12,588 nt of DNA from Candidatus Thorarchaeota archaeon (lineage in GTDB: Archaea > Asgardarchaeota > Thorarchaeia > Thorarchaeales > Thorarchaeaceae): NCBI GenBank assembly GCA_030642465.1, contig DAOWNS010000028.1, positions 1 through 12,588 of the forward strand. Direction: 5' to 3'. The notes beneath the pieces are model-generated. The model was not told the origin of the DNA and searched no databases. It saw nothing but the letters and a program-made list of their open reading frames with translations. Positions within the stretch are counted from its first letter, which is position 1. Every line of letters starts with the position of its first letter. Positions 6,499-12,588 of the stretch are shown here, piece after piece. A program made the position numbers and the translations under genes.

Positions 6499-6565
6499 TC
6501 GCTTTCGATCGCCCGCAGTCGATGCCTATTTATTAGGGATACTTCTTGCGAGGTATCGCTTTCGA
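6499..6565. repeat. Ten-base direct repeat bracketing the oxidase promoter, with nested inverted repeat
   Basis: TCGCTTTCGA occurs at 6499-6508 and again at 6556-6565, 57 bases apart, on either side of the TATA-like element at 6526-6535. Each copy is itself weakly palindromic (TCG...CGA). GATAC at 6538-6542 and GTATC at 6553-6557 form a further inverted repeat around the predicted start site. The arrangement suggests operators for the oxidase operon, perhaps also acting on the divergent MFS gene. Confidence 0.4.
6526..6535 (+). promoter_or_regulatory. Candidate TATA box of the FAD oxidase operon
   Basis: CTATTTATTA is the most TATA-like stretch upstream of the TTG start at 6610. A start site near 6555-6560 would give a leader of about 50 bases carrying the Shine-Dalgarno at 6597-6602. 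Confidence 0.4.
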
Positions 6566-6596
6566 CAATCCACTCCTCGGCCCTGCCGCTGAGAAC

Positions 6597-6602
6597 GGAG
6601 GA
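6597..6602 (+). promoter_or_regulatory. Shine-Dalgarno deciding a TTG start
   Basis: GGAGGA lies seven bases before the TTG at 6610 and supports that rare start codon for the FAD oxidase. Confidence 0.6.
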
Positions 6603-6609
6603 CTAACGA

Positions 6610-8130
6610 TTGGTAGAGTACAATAAGGTCACGGATGAAGTTGTGAAGAAACTGGTCGCAATCTGTGGAGAGAAATACGTCACGGACAGCGAACCACTAC
6701 GTTACAGCTATATGGCAAGAGGCATCATGGGACTGGAGGCCGTTCTTCCTGAGGTCGTAATCAGACCTGCAAATACTGAAGAAGTCCGGAAAATCCTCAT
6801 GGTGGCTAACGATAACCTGAGCCCTGTCACTCCCGCCGCTGGCGGCCTGAGCGGGGGCTTTGCGTTGCCGGCTATTGAGCCGGGCGGTATTTTGATGGAC
6901 ATGACACGGATGAACAAGATGGAAGTCGACACTGAAAACCGAGTCATGATAGTAGAGCCTGGTGTGAGATGTGGCGATGCTTGGCGCATCTTCAAGAAGA
7001 AGTGGCCAGAATGGGCACCGCCAATTCCTGACGGAGCACCACCCGGTGCTACCATCCTAGGCGATGCCATTGAACGTGGCTTCTCATTAGTAACTGGAAG
7101 GTACGGACCGCAGGCTGACATGATCATGGGTCTTGAGATAGTCCTACCAAGTGGTGAGATGTTCAGGACCGGTTCATGGGCGCTTGATGGTGCGAAGGCG
7201 TTCTATAGGTGGGGTGTAGGCCCGAACCCAGATGGCCTGTTCCTAGGTTCTCAGGGTTCGATGGGCATTATCACCAAAGCTGCAGTGAAGATTGTACCGC
7301 ATCCACACTTCAAAACGATTGTAGCTTATGGTGGCGACAGTTGGGAACACATCATTGAGCCCGCATGGGCAATTGGCAAGTACGAGATGGGGATTTCCGA
7401 TAACACTGTCATGGTCCAAGGAGGCAACTGGCCCCTTGTGATGACCCGCTGGCCCAAGAGCAACGTGCCGCTCGACTACAAATTCTACGAGAAAATCGGC
7501 ATTGACGAATACTGGATGAACTCGGAGGTATGGGCGCATTCGCAGGAAGAGCTTGATTTCACACTGAAGCGGATTGACGAGATTTACAAAGACTACGAGG
7601 TCAAGAAGAAGACAGTGTGCAAACAGCAGCAATTGCATCCCAAGCAGATTGCGTCAAGACTCAAGAAGCCGAACCTGATTGCAGTTCCGTACGGCCTGTA
7701 CGAAGCAGGTTTCTTGTTCATTACTTGGTATTGCCCATGGCTCGAGAGCTCCAAGATGATGGAGGAGTACTGTGCAGCGATGGAGAACTATGGCTTCCCG
7801 CCAACGATGTGGGTAGCTTCCATCGACCATGCCAGACAGGCGATTGTGATGCCTATTCTTTGCTTCGACAGCTCTAAGCCAGGAATCTACGATAAGATTC
7901 GTGAGTTCAATATAGAAACCACGAAGAGCTTCTTGAAGCAGGGTTGGATCAATTATCGACCAGACCCGTTCGTGCATGCTCCCCTGACTTTCAGCAAGTC
8001 GAAGGACTACTACCGGATGCTCGTGAAGTTCAGGAAAGTACTCGACCCGAATCTCATCCTACATCCAGGGCGACTGGCTATTCCTTGGGCGTCTGTTACA
8101 GATAGTCCAAGCCCACTGGAGGGTGAGTAG
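6610..8130 (+). CDS. FAD-binding oxidoreductase (VAO/PCMH fold, GlcD/cresol-dehydrogenase-like)
   Basis: A 506-residue soluble flavoenzyme. The N-terminal FAD_binding_4 domain (about 45-230) shows VIRPANTEEVRKIL, the pyrophosphate loop PVTPAAGGLSGG (72-83), VMIVEPGV (112-119), GRYGPQADMIMGLEIVLPSG (163-182) and DGLFLGSQGSMGIITKAAVK (208-227). The substrate-binding cap follows, ending with the family signature FRKVLDPNLILHPGRL (474-489). GlcD, D-lactate dehydrogenase and 4-cresol dehydrogenase subunits share this plan; the FYRWGVGPNPDGLF stretch is somewhat cresol-dehydrogenase-like. No flavin-linking histidine is obvious in the PP loop, so FAD is probably non-covalent. The neighbouring Fe-S/CCG protein, 64 bases downstream, is the likely electron acceptor, as GlcF is for GlcD. 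Oxidation of a 2-hydroxyacid such as lactate or glycolate is the default guess; the actual substrate is unknown. Confidence 0.85.
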   Translation: MVEYNKVTDEVVKKLVAICGEKYVTDSEPLRYSYMARGIMGLEAVLPEVVIRPANTEEVRKILMVANDNLSPVTPAAGGLSGGFALPAIEPGGILMDMTRMNKMEVDTENRVMIVEPGVRCGDAWRIFKKKWPEWAPPIPDGAPPGATILGDAIERGFSLVTGRYGPQADMIMGLEIVLPSGEMFRTGSWALDGAKAFYRWGVGPNPDGLFLGSQGSMGIITKAAVKIVPHPHFKTIVAYGGDSWEHIIEPAWAIGKYEMGISDNTVMVQGGNWPLVMTRWPKSNVPLDYKFYEKIGIDEYWMNSEVWAHSQEELDFTLKRIDEIYKDYEVKKKTVCKQQQLHPKQIASRLKKPNLIAVPYGLYEAGFLFITWYCPWLESSKMMEEYCAAMENYGFPPTMWVASIDHARQAIVMPILCFDSSKPGIYDKIREFNIETTKSFLKQGWINYRPDPFVHAPLTFSKSKDYYRMLVKFRKVLDPNLILHPGRLAIPWASVTDSPSPLEGE

Positions 8131-8177
8131 GAAATGAAAGCGCATCCACAACAAAAGTTTCAAAACATAACCTACAC

Positions 8178-8184
8178 AAGGAGG
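8178..8184 (+). promoter_or_regulatory. Shine-Dalgarno of the Fe-S/CCG gene
   Basis: AAGGAGG precedes the ATG at 8195 by ten bases, in the 64-base gap after the FAD oxidase. No clear promoter is visible in the gap, consistent with a two-gene operon. Confidence 0.6.
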
Positions 8185-8194
8185 CAAGATTCCA

Positions 8195-9505
8195 ATGACT
8201 AGTCTTGAAGAACTTCGCAAGATCAATGCGCGTTGCATACACTGTCGAGCCTGCCAATATGCCTATTCCAACGAGCCGGATAGGGAAGGGGCGGACGAGG
8301 AGTACACTGGCATGATGCTATCATGTCCAGGCGGCAACTTCTACGGTTGGGAAGGTTACTTCAACAGTGGCAGGATGTGGATGGCCCGAGCATTCCTTGA
8401 GGGAGACCTCAAACCCAGTCAAGAGATGCTTGAGGTTGTTGAGGCATGCACAACCTGTGGTTTGTGTGCTGAGCAATGCACAAACTACATTGATACAGTC
8501 GATATCATTGAAGAACTGAGAGCTGCCATTATCGAGTCAGGTGTTGAACCTCTGAAACGACACAAAATGATTGGAGATCGGGTTCTTGAAGAGGACAAAA
8601 GGAACCCCTATAACGACCCGCGGAGCGACCGCACAGCTTGGCACGATGGATCTGTTGATGACAAGAATATGAAGGTCGCATACTACGTTGGCTGTACTGG
8701 AGCATACAGACAGCAGGGCGTTGCCAAGCACACTGCAAGTATTCTGAAGAAGCTAGGTGTTGACTATACGGTACTGACTGAGGAGGTGTGTTGTGGGTCT
8801 CCAATACTGCGCACTGGTCAGAAGGACATCTTCAAGAAAGTCATGAATGAAAATCTTGAGATGTTCAAGGACTTCGACTTGCTGGTGTTTTCGTGTGCGG
8901 GATGCTTTAGAACGTTCAAAGTGGACTATCCAAAGCAGAGTGGCAAGCCCTTGCCTTTCAAAGTCGCGCATACACTGGACATCGCCTATGACCTCATCAC
9001 AGAAGGTAAGCTCAAGATTGAGAAGCCCTACAATAAGAAGGTCACGTGGCACGACCCTTGTCACACCATACGGCATATCGGACTCGCAATTGAGAAGGAG
9101 ATTCTTGAAAAATCTGATAACTGGTTGCTTGATAGCAGGAAAGCAGCCAAGGCGAAGGAAGCCTGGTACGAGCGGCCCAGAGAAGTAATCCGTGCTATCC
9201 CGGGAATGGACTTCCGTGAGATGTACCGAATCAAGGGCAACAGCTTCTGCTGCGGAGCAGGCGGCGGTGTCAAGACACAGTTTCCTGACATGGCCAATGA
9301 CACAGCAAGAGAGCGAATTAAGGAGGCTGCGGCAACAGGCGCCGAAGTGCTATTGACCAGCTGTCCCTTCTGCATAACTAACTTCAACGATGCCGTCAAG
9401 TCGTTGAAGAAGGAAGAGGAAGAGACTGGTAAGGACTTGTCCGCTGTGGGTTCAAAGCTTGAGATTGTCGAGCTCCTAGAGCTAATGGACCAGCTGCTTG
9501 ACTAG
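8195..9505 (+). CDS. Fe-S protein with two ferredoxin-type motifs and two CCG domains (HdrD/GlcF-like)
   Basis: A 436-residue soluble electron-transfer subunit. Its N-terminus has two cluster motifs. The first is C14-x2-C17-x2-C20, with the probable fourth ligand C44 in CPGG, a 23-residue gap instead of three. The second is regular, C85-x2-C88-x2-C91-x3-C95. Two CCG (PF02754-type) domains follow: C167, C199-C200-G, C234-x2-C237; and C289, C352-C353-G, C390-x2-C393. In HdrB/HdrD such cysteines bind noncubane [4Fe-4S] clusters and handle disulfides; in GlcF and LldE relatives they pass electrons from a flavin dehydrogenase. Its place after the FAD oxidase points to that second role, with quinone, ferredoxin, ETF or a thiol as possible end acceptor. 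No membrane segment is present, so attachment to a membrane partner would need another protein. Confidence 0.87.
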   Translation: MTSLEELRKINARCIHCRACQYAYSNEPDREGADEEYTGMMLSCPGGNFYGWEGYFNSGRMWMARAFLEGDLKPSQEMLEVVEACTTCGLCAEQCTNYIDTVDIIEELRAAIIESGVEPLKRHKMIGDRVLEEDKRNPYNDPRSDRTAWHDGSVDDKNMKVAYYVGCTGAYRQQGVAKHTASILKKLGVDYTVLTEEVCCGSPILRTGQKDIFKKVMNENLEMFKDFDLLVFSCAGCFRTFKVDYPKQSGKPLPFKVAHTLDIAYDLITEGKLKIEKPYNKKVTWHDPCHTIRHIGLAIEKEILEKSDNWLLDSRKAAKAKEAWYERPREVIRAIPGMDFREMYRIKGNSFCCGAGGGVKTQFPDMANDTARERIKEAAATGAEVLLTSCPFCITNFNDAVKSLKKEEEETGKDLSAVGSKLEIVELLELMDQLLD

Positions 9506-9517
9506 TTGAGTTTCTAG

Positions 9518-9543
9518 ACTGGGTGGAATTATTCCTGCCCAGT
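9518..9543. terminator. Hairpin after the Fe-S/CCG gene
   Basis: The arms ACTGGG (9518-9523) and CCCAGT (9538-9543) pair perfectly. GGAA and TTCC continue the stem inside, after a G-T wobble and one bulged T, around a three-base loop (TTA). It begins 13 bases after the stop codon, between converging genes. There is no downstream T-run, so a bacterial-type terminator is doubtful; a 3'-end stabilising or processing element fits equally. Confidence 0.4.
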
Positions 9544-9759
9544 CCCTTGGTCTTCAGTATAAAATCTAATATCTCCGGTTTCAAGGTCCGTTCTGAACCA
9601 GCTGCCAAGATCACTGAGTGGATTCGATTGCCATGAGAATCCAGGCAAGAGCAGAGCGGCGACTGGTATTGATAGTAGCCCTATCAGGGGCCCCAAGAAA
9701 CCTGCAAGATTGAGCTTAGGAATGCTAGTTAGCTTCTGGTGGAATGACGAAGGAGCACC
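9529..9759 (-). pseudogene. Truncated second DUF998 gene fragment
   Basis: Reading the minus strand on past the TGA of the DUF998 gene (9760-9762), the same frame stays open for 76 codons to a TAA at 9529-9531. It encodes LAGFLGPLIGLLSIPVAALLLP (split by me from a longer run) and then FSWQSNPLSDLGSWFRTD. This matches the first membrane helix and signature of the intact neighbour, FSWTDNALSDLGHYIRTD: 12 of 19 residues are identical from FSW through the position after RTD. Similarity stops there, near 9580, and a short unrelated tail follows. No ATG begins the frame; only a TTG at 9694-9696. It is best read as the remnant of a tandem paralogue that lost its start and most of its body. Translation as a separate peptide or by stop readthrough is possible but unsupported. 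Confidence 0.6.
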
Positions 9760-10401
9760 TCATCTGATGATGCTCGCGAGTTTGCCGGTGTGCTGTAGGT
9801 AGACAAGACCCCATATCCACATAATGGCAGTTAGAGAAGTCAGAATCTCGGGCAAGGCTACACCTGTCCAAGGCATTACTCCTTCAAATGTCCCCCACCA
9901 CAGGTAGATTGAGATGAAGGGCAACACGAGTGAGATCAGGGCAAACCACCAGAGCTCTCGAAACCGAAGCCAGCCAAGACCAATGAACCACATAGCCCAC
10001 GGGAATGAGAGGAAGAATCCCACGGACACTATGTAGTGAGTGGGGCTGAAGTTCTCCGAGAATACACCAATAGCGGCTAGGAATACCGACGCTATGGCAT
10101 ACGGGATGATGCCAATCTTTGTTGGTAAGTCAGTGAGTTGACGAAATAGCCAAATGATATAGTACACCATCACAATTCCAGTGATAGTCAATCCTGCATT
10201 GAAGATAATTGCGCGAACAACTGGATTTGGACCGATGTCAGTGCGGATGTAATGCCCTAAATCGCTCAATGCGTTGTCAGTCCAAGAGAAATCTGGTGAA
10301 ATGAGAATTGCAACTGCAATGCCAGTCAAAGCAAGAAGGGGGGCTATTGCAGCCATGAGGATTGGCTTTGGTACCTCCCGGATTTTCTCAGATAGTGACA
10401 T
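9760..10401 (-). CDS. DUF998 family six-helix membrane protein
   Basis: A 213-residue integral membrane protein with about six hydrophobic helices (near 13-34, 61-86, 97-114, 122-142, 150-169, 182-202). It carries the DUF998 pattern: DFSWTDNALSDLG in the first extracytoplasmic loop (37-49), RAIIFNAGL (63-71), GVFSENFSPTHYIVS (112-126) and a late PE (184-185). The length is normal and the protein looks intact. The function of DUF998 proteins is unknown; the conserved polar loop residues suggest a transporter or enzyme-like core. The ATG at 10399-10401 has no Shine-Dalgarno, and a perfect palindrome lies directly upstream. It is divergent from the diaminopentanoate-dehydrogenase-like gene. The remnant of a second copy lies downstream in the same frame. 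Confidence 0.83.
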   Translation of the reverse strand: MSLSEKIREVPKPILMAAIAPLLALTGIAVAILISPDFSWTDNALSDLGHYIRTDIGPNPVVRAIIFNAGLTITGIVMVYYIIWLFRQLTDLPTKIGIIPYAIASVFLAAIGVFSENFSPTHYIVSVGFFLSFPWAMWFIGLGWLRFRELWWFALISLVLPFISIYLWWGTFEGVMPWTGVALPEILTSLTAIMWIWGLVYLQHTGKLASIIR

Positions 10402-10402
10402 G

Positions 10403-10419
10403 ACGCTTCTGACAAGCGT
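10403..10419. promoter_or_regulatory. Perfect palindrome at the DUF998 start, possible operator
   Basis: ACGCTT (10403-10408) and AAGCGT (10414-10419) are exact inverted copies around five bases, starting one base before the ATG of the DUF998 gene. If that gene is leaderless, as the missing Shine-Dalgarno suggests, the site covers the transcription start, a classic repressor position. An AAATAC stretch about 25 bases upstream on the minus strand is a weak TATA candidate. Confidence 0.35.
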
Positions 10420-10535
10420 TCCTGTATTTGAGTACTCCTACGCGGGGCGATATGTCTACATGTTTCCGAAGCAATTCAGGCCAAGTATTCATTAGATGGA
10501 TTGCTCGTGTCGCAAACACATAACCCCCAGCTCAA

Positions 10536-10542
10536 GGAGGAG
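10536..10542 (+). promoter_or_regulatory. Shine-Dalgarno deciding the start of the dehydrogenase gene
   Basis: GGAGGAG abuts an ATG at 10543 with no spacer, too close to serve it, but lies nine bases before the in-frame ATG at 10552. It therefore favours 10552 over the upstream TTG (10501), GTG (10507) and ATG (10543). Confidence 0.6.
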
Positions 10543-10551
10543 ATGAATAGG

Positions 10552-11586
10552 ATGCAAATACCATTCAAAGTCCTGCAATTTGGCCTTGGAACTATGGGCA
10601 GGATAATCGCGCAGACACTCATGGACCGAGGAAACCTTGAACTGGTTGGGGTCGTTGATGTTAACCCCGAATACGCAGGCAAGAGCGTCGAGGAAATTCT
10701 GGTTTCAGATCGCAAGACATCCACGCTAATCTTTAGCAGCTTAAAGAGCGCACTTCAGGTATTAGGAGAACAACCCGCAGACATTGCCCTGATTGCGACG
10801 TTGTCCTCTCTCAAAGATATTGCATCATCAATCTCCAATTGCTTCGAGGTTGGAATGGATGTGGTATCCCTCTGCGAAGAACTGTCATATCCTTACATTC
10901 GCCATCCGAAACTCTCACGAAACTTAGATATGTTAGCCAAGAAACACGGAAAGACGGTTCTGGGTACGGGCATCAATCCAGGCTTCCTAATGGACCTCCT
11001 TCCCATATGCCTTTCAGCTCCCTGTCAGAGAGTTGACGCAATACACGTGACACGTTGCATAAACTCTAGTCGCCGCCGAAGCTCATTTCAGAAGAAGATT
11101 GGTACCGGCATGAGTCCAGCGGACTTCAAGAAGGCCATATCTGAGGGCTCGATTACAGGTCACGTGGGCTTGGTGGAATCTATTCGAATGTTCGATGACG
11201 CCCTGAATCTAGGATTAGACTCTGCAGTAGAGCTGCCTCCTGAGCCAGTGATTGCTTCTACTGACATTGAAACCCCCATTGCAGATGTAAAGAAAGGCGA
11301 GGTCATCGGATTGAAGAGCAATGGAGTGGGCTTGAAACAGGGAACGGAAGTTGTCACCTTGAGCTTCATTGCACATGCAGGAGCGGAGCCAGAGTTCGAC
11401 GAGGTTCGCATTGAAGGCTATCCAAAAATAGTCCAGCGCATCGAAGGGGGCGTTCAGGGCGACTACGGTACTGTTGGTATGATCCTGAATATGATTCCCT
11501 TGGTTATTGAGGCTCCCCCTGGTCTCTTCACAATGAAAGATCTACCGTGTCCAAGGAATACCCAGTCGTTCTGGAGCGGCGATTAA
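10552..11586 (+). CDS. 2,4-diaminopentanoate dehydrogenase family oxidoreductase (DapB-like)
   Basis: A 344-residue NAD(P)-dependent enzyme. The Rossmann fold opens at once (VLQFGLGTMG, then VVDVNPEYAGK), followed by LIATLSSLKDI, VVSLCEELSYP and the family hallmark VLGTGINPGFLMDLLP. Further matches are SITGHVGLVESIRMFDDA and the C-terminal block GTVGMILNMIPLVIEAPPGL with MKDLPCPR, as in the ornithine-fermentation enzyme Ord. That enzyme oxidatively deaminates 2,4-diaminopentanoate to 2-amino-4-oxopentanoate. The region just before the last block appears shorter than in clostridial Ord as I recall it, so the substrate may differ. The start at 10552 is set by the Shine-Dalgarno and the immediate Rossmann strand; upstream in-frame starts would add up to 17 residues. 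A class III aminotransferase follows after 42 bases, probably in one operon. No ornithine aminomutase or thiolase gene is visible. Confidence 0.78.
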   Translation: MQIPFKVLQFGLGTMGRIIAQTLMDRGNLELVGVVDVNPEYAGKSVEEILVSDRKTSTLIFSSLKSALQVLGEQPADIALIATLSSLKDIASSISNCFEVGMDVVSLCEELSYPYIRHPKLSRNLDMLAKKHGKTVLGTGINPGFLMDLLPICLSAPCQRVDAIHVTRCINSSRRRSSFQKKIGTGMSPADFKKAISEGSITGHVGLVESIRMFDDALNLGLDSAVELPPEPVIASTDIETPIADVKKGEVIGLKSNGVGLKQGTEVVTLSFIAHAGAEPEFDEVRIEGYPKIVQRIEGGVQGDYGTVGMILNMIPLVIEAPPGLFTMKDLPCPRNTQSFWSGD

Positions 11587-11628
11587 CGAAACCTCAAGAC
11601 AACATATTGCTAAGTCAGGTGAACAAGA

Positions 11629-12588
11629 ATGCTTGAGAAGTATAAGCAAGCAACTCCGAAATCACGCGATCTTTGGAGCAGAGCTCTAAAGGTGTTCGCA
11701 GGAGGTGTTAACCACAACATACGGACCTTCGGCATGGTGTCCCCCGGTGCATACCCTCCCTACATAAAGCGTGGAAAAGGTAGTAGAATCTGGGACGTGG
11801 ACGGCAACGAGTATGTCGATTGGTGGATGACGCACTATTCGCATATCTTGGGCCACAATCATCCGCAAGTGCGAAAAGCAATTCAGAAACAGATGGAAGA
11901 CTGTATTCACCTCGGTGCTTTGAATGAACATCAAGTCATCTTTGCTGAGAAGATTCAGGGGGCCATCCCATACCTGAAGAGAATGCGATTCTGCGCTACT
12001 GGAAGTGAGGCCGCCATGTATGCGGTCAGGCTCGCTCGACTGTTTTCCGGAAAACGGCTAGTAGCGAAGGCGCGTGGGGGTTGGCATGGCGGCAGTGATG
12101 CACTTGGATATCACATTCGCTTCCCTTTCTCTGATGACCCATTCTACGACGGCGTTTCATTTGAGTTCAATGACCGCGATAGCGTGGACTTACTAATGAA
12201 GAAACACGGAAAGGAGCTTGCCGCCATAGTAGTTGAGCCTGTGCTTGGAGCGGGAGGCGGAATTCCCCCAGAGTCGAACTTTCTTCCCTATCTTCGCGAA
12301 GAAACAGAAGCACGAGGTATCTTGTTGATATTCGACGAGATAATCACAGGCTTTCGGCTTCGCTACGGCGCAGCGGGGAAAGACATCTTCAATGCAGAAC
12401 CCGACCTTCTAACACTGGGCAAGATTGCAGCAGGTGGAATGCCCCTCGGAGTCTACGGCGGACGTGAAGATGTCATGGCATTGGCCGCACCTGGAGCAAA
12501 AGGCGGGCGCTGGGTGGGCGGTGGAACTTTTTCAAGTCACCCACTCTCTATGGTTTCGGGGATAGCGACCTTGGATCAACTGCATTCA
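11629..12588 (+). CDS. Class III aminotransferase, glutamate-1-semialdehyde aminomutase-like (3' end cut off)
   Basis: The first 320 residues of a PLP enzyme; the reading frame is open to the last base. Visible features: KVFAGGVNHNIR near the N-terminus, the DVDGNEYVDW strand, ILGHNHPQV, CATGSEAAMYAVRLAR (phosphate cup), GGWHGGSD, IVVEPVLGAGGG, the cofactor aspartate in FDEIITGFRLRYGA, the likely Schiff-base lysine in LGKIAAGGMPLG, and GGGTFSSHPLSM. The order is that of glutamate-1-semialdehyde 2,1-aminomutase. It differs from heme-pathway GSAM at usually conserved places: GGVNHNIR for GGVNSPVR, WWMTHYSHILG in the substrate-strand region, and GGWHG for GCYHG. With a diaminopentanoate-dehydrogenase-like gene as partner, an amino-acid aminotransferase or mutase outside heme synthesis is more likely. 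The ATG at 11629 follows AGGTGA at 11617-11622. Confidence 0.85.
   Translation, partial: MLEKYKQATPKSRDLWSRALKVFAGGVNHNIRTFGMVSPGAYPPYIKRGKGSRIWDVDGNEYVDWWMTHYSHILGHNHPQVRKAIQKQMEDCIHLGALNEHQVIFAEKIQGAIPYLKRMRFCATGSEAAMYAVRLARLFSGKRLVAKARGGWHGGSDALGYHIRFPFSDDPFYDGVSFEFNDRDSVDLLMKKHGKELAAIVVEPVLGAGGGIPPESNFLPYLREETEARGILLIFDEIITGFRLRYGAAGKDIFNAEPDLLTLGKIAAGGMPLGVYGGREDVMALAAPGAKGGRWVGGGTFSSHPLSMVSGIATLDQLHS

Noticed and set aside
9396..9614. A 72-codon minus-strand frame across the end of the Fe-S/CCG gene
   Set aside because: It overlaps the real plus-strand gene and lacks domain features. In this region the DUF998-like frame is the one with homology.
9760..9762. The DUF998 TGA as a recoded selenocysteine or readthrough codon joining both copies
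   Set aside because: The first copy is already full length for the family, no SECIS-like hairpin is apparent, and the second part is a broken partial domain.
1..12588. Mobile element, defence system or CRISPR array
   Set aside because: No transposase, integrase, nuclease, toxin-antitoxin-like pair, spaced direct-repeat array or terminal inverted repeat was found; the gene content is metabolic and regulatory.

Overview
The window looks archaeal, most likely from an Asgard lineage; Thorarchaeia-like is my best guess, from protein style alone. The evidence is a gene fusing a longin-like and a roadblock-like domain (a hallmark combination of Asgard genomes), TATA-like boxes placed for leaderless transcription in front of two ATG-start genes, a cobalamin-dependent acyl-CoA mutase whose B12-binding domain is a separate protein as in archaea, and heterodisulfide-reductase-style CCG iron-sulfur proteins. 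GTG and TTG starts also occur, usually behind strong Shine-Dalgarno sequences. No rRNA, tRNA, CRISPR array, insertion sequence or phage gene was seen.

Layout, left to right. (1) 78-380 (-) is a small winged-helix regulator, transcribed divergently from a pair of genes at 503-1961 (+): a longin/roadblock protein and a TPR protein. (2) 2061-3265 (+) holds an FMN/[4Fe-4S] iron-sulfur flavoprotein and, 14 bases later, a corrinoid adenosyltransferase. Next, at 3363-5024 and behind its own TATA-like box and Shine-Dalgarno, comes an AdoCbl-dependent acyl-CoA mutase large subunit. (3) A convergent MFS exporter (5055-6404, -) shares a 205-base divergent promoter region with a two-gene operon (6610-9505, +): an FAD-linked oxidase and a two-cluster, two-CCG-domain Fe-S protein. 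(4) 9760-10401 (-) is a six-helix DUF998 protein followed, in the same frame beyond its stop, by the remnant of a second DUF998 gene. (5) 10552-12588 (+) holds a 2,4-diaminopentanoate-dehydrogenase-family enzyme and a class III (GSA-aminomutase-like) aminotransferase that runs off the end of the window.

How they may work together: the flavoprotein could supply low-potential electrons for cob(II)alamin reduction, the adenosyltransferase would make AdoCbl, and the mutase would use it. The mutase is the most notable gene. It would be labelled methylmalonyl-CoA mutase by default, but the two residues that recognise the methylmalonyl carboxylate (Tyr89 and Arg207 in the Propionibacterium enzyme) are Phe82 and Gln200 here, the pair found in isobutyryl-CoA mutase. 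With the hydroxyacid-oxidase-like operon and the diaminopentanoate-dehydrogenase/aminotransferase pair, the region suggests a heterotroph degrading amino acids and organic acids, perhaps routing valine-derived isobutyryl-CoA to butyryl-CoA. That metabolic reading is inference.
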